From positions 607,962 to 671,961 of the forward strand of contig NZ_BMMM01000001.1 in NCBI RefSeq assembly GCF_014645835.1: a DNA stretch of 64,000 nt, in the 5' to 3' direction. This document shows positions 32,231-43,100 of the stretch, one piece after another; position 1 is the stretch's first letter; each line of letters opens with the position of its first letter. Source of the stretch: Streptomyces albiflavescens (GTDB lineage: Bacteria; Actinomycetota; Actinomycetes; Streptomycetales; Streptomycetaceae). Both the position numbers and the translations under genes were made by a program. Below the pieces are notes generated by a model that saw only the letters and a list, made by a program, of their open reading frames with translations, did no database searches and was not told the DNA's origin.

Positions 32231-32340
32231 TGTTCGAACGAGCAAGGCCACCTCCCTGCCCCACCCTCGCAGGCGGGCAAGGTTCCTCCGGGCAGAGCGA
32301 CTGCCGCGCGATCGGCCGCCGTCTGTGATGACCTGGAAGT

Positions 32341-33159
32341 GTGTTCCGTACCTGGGCATCCCTCTCCGCGCCGATGCGGCCGGGCAATCTGCTCCCCGCC
32401 CGGACGATGACCGTCGCCTGGTCCCTCTTGCTTCTGCTGGCCCTCCTCGCGTGGCTCCTCGTGGTGGAGCAGGCCGACGGCATGGAGTTGGGGCCGGGAA
32501 CGATGGGCCTCGACCTGCCGCTGTTCCTCCTGCTCTGGGTGATCATGATGATCGCCATGATGTTCCCGTCGGTGGCGCCGGTGGCCATCACCTGGGCCCG
32601 GGCCATCGGCCGTCAGTCCTCCGGTGCGGCCCAAGCGGCCCGGATCACCCAGTTCGTCGGCGGGTACCTGATCGCATGGGCGGCATTCGGTCTCGTCGTG
32701 TACGGGATCCTCATCGTGACGGGCAACCTTGTCGGCAGCCACCCCGAAGCCGGGCGCTGGATCGGCGCCGGAGCCTTCCTGCTCGCGGGACTCCACCAGT
32801 TCAGTCCGCTGAAGAACATCTGCCTGCACCACTGCCGGAGCCCCGTGGGTCAACTCGTGCGCTATGCCGGCTACCGGTCGCACGCCCGCGATCTGCGCGT
32901 CGGGGCCCACCATGGGCTCTACTGCGTGGGCTGCTGCTGGGGGCTCATGATCGTCCTCATCCCGCTGGGCACCATGAACATCGCGGCGATGGCCGCACTC
33001 GCGGTCGTCGTCTTCATCGAGAAGCTGTGGCGGCTCGGGCCGGTGTTCAGCGCCGCCGTCGGCGTCGCGTTCCTGGTCCTGGCCGTACTGGCTCCCTTCC
33101 AGAGTTGGCTTCTGCCGGGACTGCAGCATTCCGGGCCGTCGATGCAACCGATGACGTGA
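32341..33159 (+). CDS. DUF2182 predicted metal-binding membrane protein
   Basis: 272 residues from the first available GTG, which directly follows an in-frame stop; GGAAG precedes it closely. Six to seven membrane helices and the family motifs are present: a WVIMMIAMMFPSVAPVAI helix rich in Met, GLHQFSPLKNICLHHCRSP and GLYCVGCCWGLMIVLIPLGT. The paired Cys/His motifs give the predicted metal site. In some bacteria family members sit beside DUF1326 genes, but none is present here. Function is unknown; metal (copper-like) handling is the usual guess. Confidence 0.85.
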   Translation: MFRTWASLSAPMRPGNLLPARTMTVAWSLLLLLALLAWLLVVEQADGMELGPGTMGLDLPLFLLLWVIMMIAMMFPSVAPVAITWARAIGRQSSGAAQAARITQFVGGYLIAWAAFGLVVYGILIVTGNLVGSHPEAGRWIGAGAFLLAGLHQFSPLKNICLHHCRSPVGQLVRYAGYRSHARDLRVGAHHGLYCVGCCWGLMIVLIPLGTMNIAAMAALAVVVFIEKLWRLGPVFSAAVGVAFLVLAVLAPFQSWLLPGLQHSGPSMQPMT

Positions 33160-33772
33160 CCGCTCCCCTCATGCGGCGCGTCGGCGGTCGCAGCCGCGTG
33201 AACAGTCATGCGCGAAAGCCGCTGAAGGGGATACCGAAGGCGACGAACAGGGGCTCGCGGACTCAGAACGGCAGGAGGTTGAGGAGTAGTCCGAGCATTC
33301 GGCCACTTCATCAGGTCCATGCCGGCACGCGCTGCGGTGGAGCCCACAGTTCCGGCAGCGAGATCAACTACGAGACCCACCAGCAATGGACCAGGTCAGC
33401 GCCTACACCCGGGATCGCGGTCGAGCTGTTCGTCGCCGCCCCACGCCAACCGTTCGAGCCGGGGCGACCCGTACGACGAAGGTCACACATACATATCGGA
33501 CACTTCGCACTTCAACCTTCACACGAGGCGCACAAGTTGGCTAGGTTGACGGCAGACCGCACGACTCCCTCCGGCGAACCTCGCCGGGTCGCGCGGCCTC
33601 CGCCGAGTCCGGTGCGCCCCCGTGGCAGCCGGAGCCGGGGACCCAACCGACTTTGGGGTGAGTCGGCCCAACTGCCCAGCAGGGCAGGGGCCGTAGGGCA
33701 TACCTTCCGGAACCGTCCGCCCGAACCCGACAGCTGACTCGGTAGGCGGAACACGGAAGGAGTGCGTCCCCC
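33160..33772. other. 613-bp region with no supportable gene
   Basis: Several overlapping open frames occur on both strands, but none has a ribosome site together with recognisable coding sequence. A minus-strand stretch near 33210-33300 has hydrophobic words (GLLLNLLPF, then a stop, then VREPLFVAFGIPF) that could be a decayed membrane gene; the evidence is too thin to annotate. The promoter of the NlpC/P60 gene must lie in its right part. Confidence 0.4.
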
Positions 33773-34930
33773 ATGGCTCCCGACGCCACGCCGCCCGGAG
33801 CGGACAAGCCGAGCCGCGAAGAGGTCCGGCAGCTGATCAGCAGTCTCTACGACCAGGCCGAGACCGCCACCGGGAACTACAACGCGACCCGAGCGATGTC
33901 CACGGGGGCACGCAGGCGCTTCAACCCGGCGCCCGACAGCGGACGGCGGCCCACCGATCCCGCCCTCGACGACGTCACCAGACAATGGTTCGACACGGCG
34001 CGCACGCGGTTGGGGCCCACCGTCCCGGCAAGGCTGCCGGCCGACAGAATGCCGAACCGCCCGGCCGAGGCGCGGCCCACGCGTCCTGCGGAGCGTCCGG
34101 CGGACGGACTCGCCCACCATGGACGGGAGTTGGCCGCCCGCCCCCTCCCTGAGTTGACCGCCGGACCTGCCGTCGGGGTGGCCGGCGGTCCGGTGGCGGA
34201 GTTGACCACCGGGGCCGTCGCGGCCCTGCCGGCCGCGCTGCCGACATCGCAGGAAGTCGTCAAGGCCCTGCCGGCACCGGCCGCGCAACCAGGGCAGCCC
34301 ACGGCCGCGTTGAAGACCTCCAAGGAGCAGATCCGGCAGAAACTCGCGGTGGCCCGCGCGTTGCTCTCCCGACACACCTCGCAGCTGATCGCGCCCTTCC
34401 CGGCGATCGAGTCCGGGCCGACGGAGGACGCCCGGCGTACCTTCGGCGAACTGCCCCCTCCCCGGCCCGAGGAGGAGTGGCAGCCACAGCAATGGACCAC
34501 TCTCAGTACCCCCACGCCGATCGCCGAGGCCGTCCCCATCGGCGCAGACAGCGTCTCGGACTCCGGGCACGACAGCAAAGCCGCGCAGGTACTCGCCTTT
34601 GCCCGTGGACAGATCGGCAGGCCATGCGTCTGGGGCGCGTCCGGACCGGGCTCGTTCGACTCCTCGGGCCTCACCCAGGCCGCCTGGAGAACCGCCGGGG
34701 TCGCACTCCCGCGCACGGCGCGCGATCAGGCGACCGTCGGTACGGCCATCCCCCTCGCCGACATCCGCCCCGGCGACCTGATGTTCTTCTACGGCGATGT
34801 CAGCCACGTCGGCCTCTACATCGGCGACGGCATGATGATCCACGCGCCGAGCCCGGGGGCCTACGTGCGCGAGGAGTCGATCTTCTACGCCGGAGCGTCG
34901 GCGATCCACAGCGCGGCGCGGCCCGCGTGA
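33773..34930 (+). CDS. NlpC/P60-family protein with Ser in place of the catalytic Cys
   Basis: 385 residues; GGAAGGAG 10 bases before the ATG. The N-terminus REEVRQLISSLYDQAETATG is the coiled-coil start typical of actinobacterial P60 proteins, but there is no signal peptide. A long Pro/Ala/Thr-rich linker follows. C-terminal residues about 268-385 are the NlpC/P60 domain (GQIGRPCVWGASGPGSFDSS, ALPRTARDQATVGT, GDLMFFYGDVSHVGLYIGDG, MMIHAPSPGAYVREESI). The catalytic Cys of the normal DCS motif is Ser297 (TCC), while the His of SHVGLYIG is kept. A Cys has appeared at 285, where Tyr is usual. Peptidoglycan hydrolysis is therefore doubtful; a binding or altered role is possible. Confidence 0.88.
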   Translation: MAPDATPPGADKPSREEVRQLISSLYDQAETATGNYNATRAMSTGARRRFNPAPDSGRRPTDPALDDVTRQWFDTARTRLGPTVPARLPADRMPNRPAEARPTRPAERPADGLAHHGRELAARPLPELTAGPAVGVAGGPVAELTTGAVAALPAALPTSQEVVKALPAPAAQPGQPTAALKTSKEQIRQKLAVARALLSRHTSQLIAPFPAIESGPTEDARRTFGELPPPRPEEEWQPQQWTTLSTPTPIAEAVPIGADSVSDSGHDSKAAQVLAFARGQIGRPCVWGASGPGSFDSSGLTQAAWRTAGVALPRTARDQATVGTAIPLADIRPGDLMFFYGDVSHVGLYIGDGMMIHAPSPGAYVREESIFYAGASAIHSAARPA

Positions 34931-35069
34931 ACCGTGCCGCCTGATGCAGCACTCCAGCGGTGCCCCGTTCGGCCGCGGCACCGCTCCTGGATCGCGAGCG
35001 ACGCAGAACGGCCAATCGACCAAGCAGAGAGTGAAGAGGGGTGGTTGGCAGGGTGAATAGTGCGCGACC

Positions 35070-35546
35070 ATGGTGCGCATGACCGTGGCCGATCGCGCCA
35101 TGACCCAACTGGAGTCATGGCCGAACCTGATAAGTGGCTCACCCCGATGCGCCGCTGGACGCGCCTTCGGGACGCCGGGGCACGACATCGTCCACTTCCA
35201 CTCCGACGACGCCGCAGATCTGCATCTCACGCATGCGGCCGTCCACCGGCTGCTCCCACACCTGCGGGACAGCACCGCCGTGCGGGTGCACCCCGGTTCG
35301 TCATGGATCACCGTGCTGCTGGACTGCGACGCCGATGTGGCGCTCCTGCTCACGCTGATCAGCGTCGCTCTCAAGGAGCACGACGGGGCCGGAGGCACCG
35401 CACCTCCCGAGGACCCCTCGACGCTCTGCGACTGGCAGCCTCAGGCGGTTCCCCCGACCCGCGCGGGAGCCTTCGCGGCCGTCCGCCACCGGCGGGTTCC
35501 GGCCGCGTGGAAGGCAGTCGGCCGGTTCATCCCACACGGGCGCTGA
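35070..35546 (+). CDS. Luciferase-family (DUF5519-like) small protein
   Basis: 158 residues from ATG 35070, or 155 from ATG 35079; neither has a strong ribosome site, though AGGGTGA lies 14 bases before the first. The conserved core is FGTPGHDIVHFHSDDAADLH, LPHLRDSTAVRVHPGSSWIT and DVALLLTLISVAL, as in streptomycete proteins annotated luciferase family. The name comes from a domain linked to eukaryotic luciferase-like proteins; no light reaction is implied. It ends 5 bases from the convergent GH13 gene. Confidence 0.7.
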   Translation: MVRMTVADRAMTQLESWPNLISGSPRCAAGRAFGTPGHDIVHFHSDDAADLHLTHAAVHRLLPHLRDSTAVRVHPGSSWITVLLDCDADVALLLTLISVALKEHDGAGGTAPPEDPSTLCDWQPQAVPPTRAGAFAAVRHRRVPAAWKAVGRFIPHGR

Positions 35547-35551
35547 CGGGA

Positions 35552-37036
35552 CTACGGACCGGCGGGCACAGCGACAACGTGCCAGTGCCGGCCCTCCAGG
35601 TCGACGTACAGGCCGGGGTCGACCAGCTCGTCGCCGTCCCGCTCGTAGATCTGCTCGGTGAGCAGCTCGGTGAGTCGGCACGGGCGGCCGCGGAGGTCGG
35701 TCCACGGCAGACGGATCCGGCCCTGGGCGGGCCGGTCGGAGAGGTTGACGACCACGAGGTGGCGGGCGGATCCGGTGGTCCAGGACCAGGCGACCAGGTT
35801 GTCGTGGGACGGATTGTCCGGCCAGCCCGTGCAGTCGAGCAGCCGCCAGTCCCCTCCCGTACGCATGCCGGACGAGGCGACCGAGGCCACCAGCCGGTGG
35901 TGGAAGGCGAGCAGTTCCATGTCGACGGGCTCCTCCGGGCGGCGGGAGAGGAAGACCGGCGGCCGCACCCGGCGCCCCTCGAACTGGCCCTCGTGCCACA
36001 GCGTCGCGCCGGGCAGCGTCGCGATGGTGACGGCCGCCGCCCGCTCCCGCTCGGGCGACATGGTGGCGGCGGCCCGGGGTTCGTCGTGGTTCTCCAGGAA
36101 GCGGACGAGCCCGCGCTGGTAGTCGAGGTCGGCCAGCAGATGCGGACGCACCGAGCCGGCGCCCTCGTGCAGCAGCCGGTCGTAGAGCCGCTTGTCGTAG
36201 CAGTGGTCGAACCCCTGCTGCTGGAGCGCCCATTCGAGGCCCCAGTAGGCCTCGGCCACGAAGAGGAGGTCCGGGTGGCGCTCGCGCACCTTGGGGATGA
36301 CGTACGGCCAGAAGTCCTCGGCCGGTGCGGAGCCCGCCCGGTCGCCCCACGTCTTCGCGAACACGTCGGTCATGAGCAGCATGGCCATGTCGCAGCGCAC
36401 GCCGTCGGCCTGGTCGCCGATCGCGGCGAGGGTGTCGACGGCCGCCGTACGGAGCTCGTCGCTGAAGGCGTTCAGCTGGACGACGTCCGGCCAGGGCGGG
36501 AAGTACGGGTCGCGGCCCCGGGCGAAGACCCGACCGCCGGCCTCGAGGAAGGCGTCGGGGTCCCGGGCCAGATCGTCCGGGGTGCCTGGGACGAGACAGC
36601 CCGGCCGTTCGGTGAGCCACGGATGGTCGGGTGCCACGTGGTTGGGGACGTAGTCGAGGATCAACCGTACGCCGCGTGCGGCCAGTTCGGCGCGGGCGAC
36701 GGCCAGCCCCTCAGGGCCGCCGAGCGTCTCGTCGACGGTGTAGTTCCTGACGCAGTACGGCGATCCGGCCACGTCCTCGGGGCGGAGGTCGGGCAGCGCC
36801 GCGCGGAACGAGGCCTGGAGCGACTCGTCGCGCAGCGCGATCTCCAGCCCGGCCGGGCTGCGCTCCCAGACACCCATCAGCCAGACGGCGTCGACGCCAC
36901 GCGGGACGACCTCGTCCCAGGCCACCGCGGGCACCTCGCCGAGGGTGACCGGGTGGCCGTACCGGCTGCTCAACTCCCGTAGCCAGATCAGGGTGTTGAT
37001 CTCGTGGATCACCGGCTGGTCGGGCCACGCGGTCAT
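35552..37036 (-). CDS. GH13 alpha-amylase-family enzyme
   Basis: 494 residues. The start is ATG 37036, overlapping the stop of the GH63 gene (ATGA), with AGAGGAG 9 bases upstream. Barrel motifs: region I DYVPNHVAPDHP, region II DGVRCDMAMLL (nucleophile Asp), region III LLFVAEAYWG (acid Glu), region IV VRFLENHDEPRA (third Asp). All catalytic residues are thus present. The N-terminus EINTLIWLRELSSRYG is typical of the actinobacterial amylase-like group found next to GH63 genes. No signal peptide: it acts in the cytoplasm, perhaps on a short alpha-glucan or glucosyl conjugate supplied or trimmed by the coupled GH63 enzyme. Confidence 0.9.
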   Translation of the reverse strand: MTAWPDQPVIHEINTLIWLRELSSRYGHPVTLGEVPAVAWDEVVPRGVDAVWLMGVWERSPAGLEIALRDESLQASFRAALPDLRPEDVAGSPYCVRNYTVDETLGGPEGLAVARAELAARGVRLILDYVPNHVAPDHPWLTERPGCLVPGTPDDLARDPDAFLEAGGRVFARGRDPYFPPWPDVVQLNAFSDELRTAAVDTLAAIGDQADGVRCDMAMLLMTDVFAKTWGDRAGSAPAEDFWPYVIPKVRERHPDLLFVAEAYWGLEWALQQQGFDHCYDKRLYDRLLHEGAGSVRPHLLADLDYQRGLVRFLENHDEPRAAATMSPERERAAAVTIATLPGATLWHEGQFEGRRVRPPVFLSRRPEEPVDMELLAFHHRLVASVASSGMRTGGDWRLLDCTGWPDNPSHDNLVAWSWTTGSARHLVVVNLSDRPAQGRIRLPWTDLRGRPCRLTELLTEQIYERDGDELVDPGLYVDLEGRHWHVVAVPAGP

Positions 37037-39753
37037 GACAGTGGCTCCTCTCGGTCCCCGGTCGGGCGCAGGCTTTCGCGGCCACGGGCGGACCAGTCCT
37101 CGGCGCCGAGCGTGTGGAACAGCGTCGCGGTCACCGCCGCCAGGCCGGTCCAGCCCGTCTGGTGGGAGGCCCCGAGACCCGCGCCGTTGTCGCCATGGAA
37201 GTACTCGTAGAAGAGGATCAGGTCCTTCCAGTGCGGGTCCTTGGCGAATTTGGCCTGCGCGCCGTGCACCGGCCGGTGGCCGTCGTCGTCGCGCAGGAAG
37301 GTGGCGGAGAGCCGGTCGGAGATCTCGCGGGCGACCTCGTACAAAGTGAGCTGTCGGCCCGATCCGGTCGGGCACTCGACCGTGAAGTCGGTGCCGTGGA
37401 AGGCGTGCAGGTTCAGCAGGGCGCGGATGAGCAGCAGGTTGACCGGGAACCAGACCGGCCCGCGCCAGTTGGAGTTGCCGCCGAACATCCCGGAGTCGGA
37501 CTCGGCGGGCAGATAGCCGACACCGTACGTCTCGCCGTGCACCTGGAAGGTGTACGGGTGCTCGGCGTGGTGGCGGGAGAGCGAGCGGATGCCGTGCGGT
37601 CCGAGGAACTCGGACTCGTCGAGCATCCGGGACAGGATCCGGCGGAGCCGGTCCTCGCCGAACAGGGCGAACAGATACCGGCCCGCGGCGTTCGGCCCCA
37701 GCGCCTCGTGGGAGGAGACAGTGGCCTCGACGGCCGGATGGCGCTCGACGAACTCCCGTGCTCCCGCGACCAGTTCGGGGAAGCGTTGGTCCGCCCAGCC
37801 ACCGACCACGCTGGTGGCGGCGAGCGGGATCAGCCCGACCAGCGAGCGCACCTTGAGCCGGGTCGCCGTGCCGTCGGGCAGCCGCAGCACGTCGTAGAAG
37901 AAGCCGTCCTCCTCGTCCCACAGGCTGGCGTTGTCCGCGCCGATGCGGTTCGTGGCCACGGCGATCCACGCGAAGTGCTCGAAGAGGGACTGCGCCTGCT
38001 CGATGTAGACCGGGTTGTCCACGGCCAGCTCTATGGCGATTTCCAGCAGGTTCTGGCAGTACAACGCCATCCACGCGGTGCCGTCCGCCTGGTCGAGGTG
38101 GCCGCCGGTGGGCAGTGGTGCGCTGCGGTCGAAGACGCCGATGTTGTCGAGGCCGAGGAAGCCGCCCTGGAAGACGTTGTTGCCGTCGGGGTCCTTGCGG
38201 TTGAGCCACCAGCTGAAGTTCTTCATCAGCTTGTGGAAGGCGTTCTCCAGGAAGGCGCGGTCGCCCTGGCCGGTGCGGTGCTTCTCCAGCTCGTAGAGGA
38301 AGAGGGTTGCCCAGGCATGCACTGGCGGATTGACGTCGCCGAAGTTCCACTCGTACGCCGGGATCTGTCCGTTGGGATGCAGGTACAGGCGGCGCAGCAG
38401 CAGGTCCAACTGCCCTTTGGCGAAGGTGAGATCGACCATCGAGAGCGCGACGGTGTGGAAGGCGAGGTCCCAGGCGGCGAACCACGGGTACTCCCAGGTG
38501 TCCGGCATCGACATGATCTCGTCGTTGATCATGTGGTACCAATTGCTGTTGCGCACCCGGGGATCGGAGCCGAGCGGGTCGACGCCGTGCTCGGACAGCC
38601 AGCGCTCCACGTCGAGGTAGTAGTACTGCTTACTCCACAGCATCCCGGCCAACGCCTGGCGGACCAGCCGGCGTTCGTCCTCGCCCATGCCGGACGGGGT
38701 GATGCCGTCGTAGAACTCGTCAGCCTCGAATCGGCGTTGGACCATGATCGCATCGAAGTCCGCACGCCAGTCGGTCAGTTCGCGGTCGCTGAGGCGCAGG
38801 CGCACGGTGGCGCTCTGTCCGCCCGGGATGGCCGGCGCATGGTGGACGGCCGCCTTGGTCCCGGTCCGTTCGGGGTTCACTGCTCCGGTCTCCCCGTGGA
38901 CGACGTACCGGTGGATGCCGTCCTTGACGTACGGGGAGGCGTTCGGGCTGTTGAAGATCCGCTCATTGTTCGTGTCGTTCTCGGTGAACAGGGTCGGCGC
39001 GTCCGTGTCGCAGTACAGCCACCGCGGGCCCAGCTCCTCGTGGTCGGCGCGCAGCGGGCCGCCGGGTTCCTGCCGGATGCTCGGTACGGCGGTGCCGCCG
39101 GCCCAGGACCAGGTGTGCCGGAACCACAGGGTGGGCAGCAGGTGCAGCGTCGCCTCGTCGGGACCTCGGTTGTGCGCGGTGATCTCGATCAGCAGATCCT
39201 CGGGTCCCGCCTTCGCGTACTCGACGAACACGTCGAAGTAGCGGTCCTCGTCGAAGACGCCGGTGTCGAGGAGTTCGTACTCGGCGTCGCGGCGACCCCG
39301 GGCCCGGTTGGTGGCGATGAGGTCGCCGTACGGGAACTCCGCCTGCGGGTACTTGTACAGATACCTCATGTACGAGTGCGTGGGCGTGCTGTCGAGGTGG
39401 AAGTAGTACTCCTTGACGTCCTCGCCGTGATTGCCCTCGGTGTTGGTGAGGCCGAACATCCGCTCCTTGAGAATCGGATCGCGTCCGTTCCACAGGGCCA
39501 GCGCCAAGCAGAGGCGCTGCTTGTCGTCGCTGACGCCCGCGATGCCGTCCTCGCCCCAGCGGTAGGCGCGGGAGCGGGCCTGGTCATGGGTGAAGTACGA
39601 CCAGGCCTCGCCGTCCGGGCTGTAGTCCTCCCGGACGGTCCCCCACTGGCGCTCGCTCAGATACGGGCCCCAGCGACGCCAGAGCACTCCGGAACCGTCG
39701 GCCTCGGCCAGCCGCCGGCGCTCGGCGTCCGGTGTGCCACCGCTCGTCCCCAT
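37033..39753 (-). CDS. GH63 (MGH1-like) glucosidase
   Basis: 906 residues; GAGGAGGG 8 bases before the ATG. The N-terminal beta-sandwich (about 1-320) has [40 protein letters not shown] and [20 protein letters not shown]. The C-terminal (alpha/alpha)6 barrel (about 340-890) has [52 protein letters not shown] and [16 protein letters not shown], typical of GH63 enzymes related to mannosyl-oligosaccharide glucosidase and to bacterial glucosylglycerate/mannosylglycerate hydrolases. It is cytoplasmic and translationally coupled to the GH13 enzyme. Which glucoside is cut cannot be read from sequence. Confidence 0.92.
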   Translation of the reverse strand: MGTSGGTPDAERRRLAEADGSGVLWRRWGPYLSERQWGTVREDYSPDGEAWSYFTHDQARSRAYRWGEDGIAGVSDDKQRLCLALALWNGRDPILKERMFGLTNTEGNHGEDVKEYYFHLDSTPTHSYMRYLYKYPQAEFPYGDLIATNRARGRRDAEYELLDTGVFDEDRYFDVFVEYAKAGPEDLLIEITAHNRGPDEATLHLLPTLWFRHTWSWAGGTAVPSIRQEPGGPLRADHEELGPRWLYCDTDAPTLFTENDTNNERIFNSPNASPYVKDGIHRYVVHGETGAVNPERTGTKAAVHHAPAIPGGQSATVRLRLSDRELTDWRADFDAIMVQRRFEADEFYDGITPSGMGEDERRLVRQALAGMLWSKQYYYLDVERWLSEHGVDPLGSDPRVRNSNWYHMINDEIMSMPDTWEYPWFAAWDLAFHTVALSMVDLTFAKGQLDLLLRRLYLHPNGQIPAYEWNFGDVNPPVHAWATLFLYELEKHRTGQGDRAFLENAFHKLMKNFSWWLNRKDPDGNNVFQGGFLGLDNIGVFDRSAPLPTGGHLDQADGTAWMALYCQNLLEIAIELAVDNPVYIEQAQSLFEHFAWIAVATNRIGADNASLWDEEDGFFYDVLRLPDGTATRLKVRSLVGLIPLAATSVVGGWADQRFPELVAGAREFVERHPAVEATVSSHEALGPNAAGRYLFALFGEDRLRRILSRMLDESEFLGPHGIRSLSRHHAEHPYTFQVHGETYGVGYLPAESDSGMFGGNSNWRGPVWFPVNLLLIRALLNLHAFHGTDFTVECPTGSGRQLTLYEVAREISDRLSATFLRDDDGHRPVHGAQAKFAKDPHWKDLILFYEYFHGDNGAGLGASHQTGWTGLAAVTATLFHTLGAEDWSARGRESLRPTGDREEPLS

Positions 39754-39881
39754 CGCCCGCCCTCCTCACGATCCGGCACATTCCCCCAGACTCGGGCGTC
39801 TCGGACTCGACGGCAATGGCTGTGCGCCGATCAGGCCGAGCTACCGCCTCGGCTGTCGGACGGCCGGCGCAAACCCTGGCG

Positions 39882-40086
39882 CTAGGGGGTTTCTGATGGA
39901 TCTCCGTGGAAGAAGGAGCGGCGTTCGGTGCGTGCTCTCGGCGTGCCGGGCGGAAGTCCTCGATGGGGGTCCCCCCGCGCGAGCGAAGCCGAGCGTGGGG
40001 GAGGAGCTACTAGGGCTTTTGTCCGGTGCGGCGAGAGTGCGTGCCGGGCGTCGCGACGCCGCGGAGATCCATCAGAAGCCCCCTAG
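39882..40086. mobile_element. MITE-like element with 25-bp terminal inverted repeats
   Basis: The left end CTAGGGGGTTTCTGATGGAT (continuing TCTCCG to 39906) and the reverse complement of 40062-40086 match at 24 of 25 bases. Both ends carry CTAG, which fits the YTAR target duplication of IS5-group elements and leaves a 21-bp inverted repeat on a core of about 197 bp. The interior has no transposase frame. It holds a GC hairpin (about 39970-40005, CCCCCGCGCGAGCG and its partner) of a kind common between streptomycete genes. It fills the gap between the GH63 and pyc genes and lies 14 bases from the pyc stop. Confidence 0.75.
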
Positions 40087-40100
40087 GCGCGATCCACGGC

Positions 40101-43100
40101 TCAGCCGATCTCGACCAGGAGATCGCCGCCCTCCACCTGCTGGATCCGGTTGATGGCGAGCCGGGAGACCTTTCCGGCCTTCGGGGCGGTGATCGCGGCC
40201 TCCATCTTCATCGCCTCGATGGTGGCCACCACAGCGCCTTCCGCCACCTCGTCACCCTCGGCCACCGCGAGCGTCACCACCCCGGCGAACGGCGCCGCCA
40301 CATGGCCGGGGTTGGCCCGGTCGGCCTTCTCGGTCGGCGGAATGTCGGAGGCCGCCGCGGTGTCGCGTACCTGGATCGGCCGCAGTTGACCGTTCAAAGT
40401 GGACATCACGGTGCGCAAGCCGCGCTCGTCCGCCTCGCCGACGGCCTGCAGTTCGATGAGGAGCCGTACGCCGGGCTCCAGATCGACGGCGTACTCCTTC
40501 GCGGGGCGCAGCCCGTAGAAGAAGTCCTTGCTGTCCAGCACGCTGGTGTCGCCGAAGGTCTGACGGTGTGTTTCGAAGTCGCGCGACGGTCCGGGGAAGA
40601 GCAGGCGGTTGAGTGTCGTGCGCCGCTCCTTCACCAGTCCCGTACGATCCTCCGAGGTCAGCTCCTGCACGGGCTTGGGGGCGGTGCGGCCAGCCAGCGC
40701 CTTGGTGCGGAACGGCTCCGGCCACCCGCCGGGCGGATTGCCCAACTCGCCGCGCAGGAAGCCGATGACGGAGTCGGGGATGTCGAACTTGTCCGGCGTC
40801 GCCTCGAAGCCCTCCGGCGTCACTCCGGCACCGACCAGGTGCAGGGCAAGGTCGCCGACCACCTTGGACGACGGGGTGACCTTCACCAGGCGCCCGAGGA
40901 TCCGGTCGGCGGCGGCGTACATCGCCTCGATCTCCTCGAAGCGGTCGCCGAGGCCGAGTGCGATCGCCTGGGTGCGCAGATTGGAGAGCTGCCCGCCGGG
41001 GATCTCATGGTGGTAGACACGCCCGGTCGGCGAGGCCAGGCCCGCTTCGAACGGGGCGTAGACCCTGCGGACGCTCTCCCAGTACGGCTCCAGGTCCCCG
41101 ACCGCCTTCAGGTCGAGGCCGGTCGGCCGCTCGGAGTAGTCGGTCGCCGCCACGATCGCCGACAGCGACGGCTGCGAAGTGGTGCCCGCCATGGACGCCA
41201 CCGCGCCGTCCACCGCGTCCGCACCGGCCTGGATCGCCGCGAGATAGGTGGCGAGCTGGCCTCCGGCGGTGTCATGGGTGTGGACGTGCACCGGCAGGTC
41301 GAACTCACGGCGCAGGGCCGATACGAGAGTCGCGGCGGCCGGAGCGCGGAGCAGTCCCGCCATGTCCTTGACCGCCAGGACATGGGCACCGGCGGCCACG
41401 ATCTGTTCGGCCAGCCGGAGGTAGTAGTCCAGGGTGTACAGCCGCTCCGAAGGGTCGGACAGGTCCGCGGTGTAGCAGAGCGCGACCTCGGCGACCGCCG
41501 TTCCGGTCCGCCGCACGGCGTCGATGGCGGGCCGCATCTGCTCGACGTCGTTGAGGGCGTCGAAGATGCGGAAGATGTCGATGCCGGTGGCCGCCGCCTC
41601 CTGCACGAAGGCGTCGGTCACCTCGGTCGGGTAGGGCGTGTAGCCCACGGTGTTGCGGCCGCGCAGCAGCATCTGCAGGCAGAGGTTGGGTACGGCTTCA
41701 CGGAGTGCGGCCAGCCGCTCCCAGGGGTCCTCCGCGAGGAAGCGCAGTGCGACATCGTACGTGGCACCGCCCCAGCACTCGAGAGACAGCAGTTGCGGCA
41801 GGGTCCGCGCCACCACGGGGGCGACGGCGAGCATGTCCTTGGTGCGGACCCGGGTGGCCAGCAGCGACTGGTGGGCGTCCCGGAACGTGGTGTCGGTGAT
41901 GCCGATGGTCGGGGACTCACGCAGCCATCGGGCGAAACCCTCCGGGCCGAGTTCGGCGAGCCGCTGCCGGGAGCCGGCGGGCGGTTCGATGGTGGGCACA
42001 GGCGGCAGTTTGGTGGTCGGGTCGATCAGGTCGGGCCGCTCGCCGTGGGGCTTGTTCACGGTCACGTCGGCGAGGTAGGTGAGCAGCTTCGTGCCGCGGT
42101 CGGCGGAGTGCCGTGCGGTGAGCAGGTGCGGTCGCTCCTCGATGAACGACGTCGTGACCTGTCCGGCTTGGAAGTCCGGGTCGTCCAACACCGCTTGCAG
42201 GAAGGGGATGTTGGTGGCCACACCCCGGATGCGGAACTCGGCCACGGCCCGTCGGGCGCGGCCGATCGCGGTCTTGAAGTCCCGGCCCCGGCAGGTGAGT
42301 TTCACCAACATCGAGTCGAAGTGCGCGCTGATCTCCGTACCGGCGTGGGTGGTGCCGCCGTCCAGCCGGATGCCCGACCCGCCCGGCGAGCGGTAGGCGC
42401 TGATCCTGCCGGTGTCCGGGCGGAAGCCGTTGGCCGGGTCCTCGGTGGTGATCCGGCACTGCAGCGCGGCGCCGCGCACGGTGACGGTCTCCTGCGCGAG
42501 GCCCAGATCGGCCAGCGTCTCGCCGGCGGCGATGCGCAGCTGCGCCTGCACGAGGTCGACGTCGGTGACCTCCTCGGTCACCGTGTGTTCGACCTGGATG
42601 CGCGGGTTCATCTCGATGAAGACATGGTTCCCGGCGCGGTCGACCAGGAACTCCACGGTGCCCGCGTTGCGGTAGCCGATCTGCCGGGCGAACCGCACCG
42701 CGTCCGCGCAGATCCGCTCGCGCAGTGCCGGGTCCAGGTTGGGCGCGGGCGCCAGCTCGATCACCTTCTGGTGGCGGCGCTGCACCGAGCAGTCCCGCTC
42801 GAAGAGGTGAATGACATGGCCGTGCCCGTCGGCGAGGATCTGCACCTCGATGTGGCGGGGTTCGATGACGGCCTTCTCCAGGAAGACGGTCGGGTCACCG
42901 AACGCGGACGCGGCCTCACGGGCCGCCGCCTCGATGGACTCCCGCAGCAGGGCGGGATCCTCGACGCGGCGCATGCCGCGCCCTCCGCCGCCGGCGACCG
43001 CCTTGACGAACACCGGGAAGCCGATGTCCTCGGCGGCACGGACGAGTTCGTCCACGTCGGTGGAGGGCGCCGAGGAACCGAGCACCGGTACGCCGGCCGC

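Noticed and set aside
37114..39885. 923-codon plus-strand open frame
   Set aside because: Shadow of the GH63 glucosidase on the other strand; no ribosome site or domain.
39960..40010. GC-rich hairpin taken at first as a separate terminator
   Set aside because: It lies inside the MITE-like element and is better described as part of it, although it may also stop transcription.
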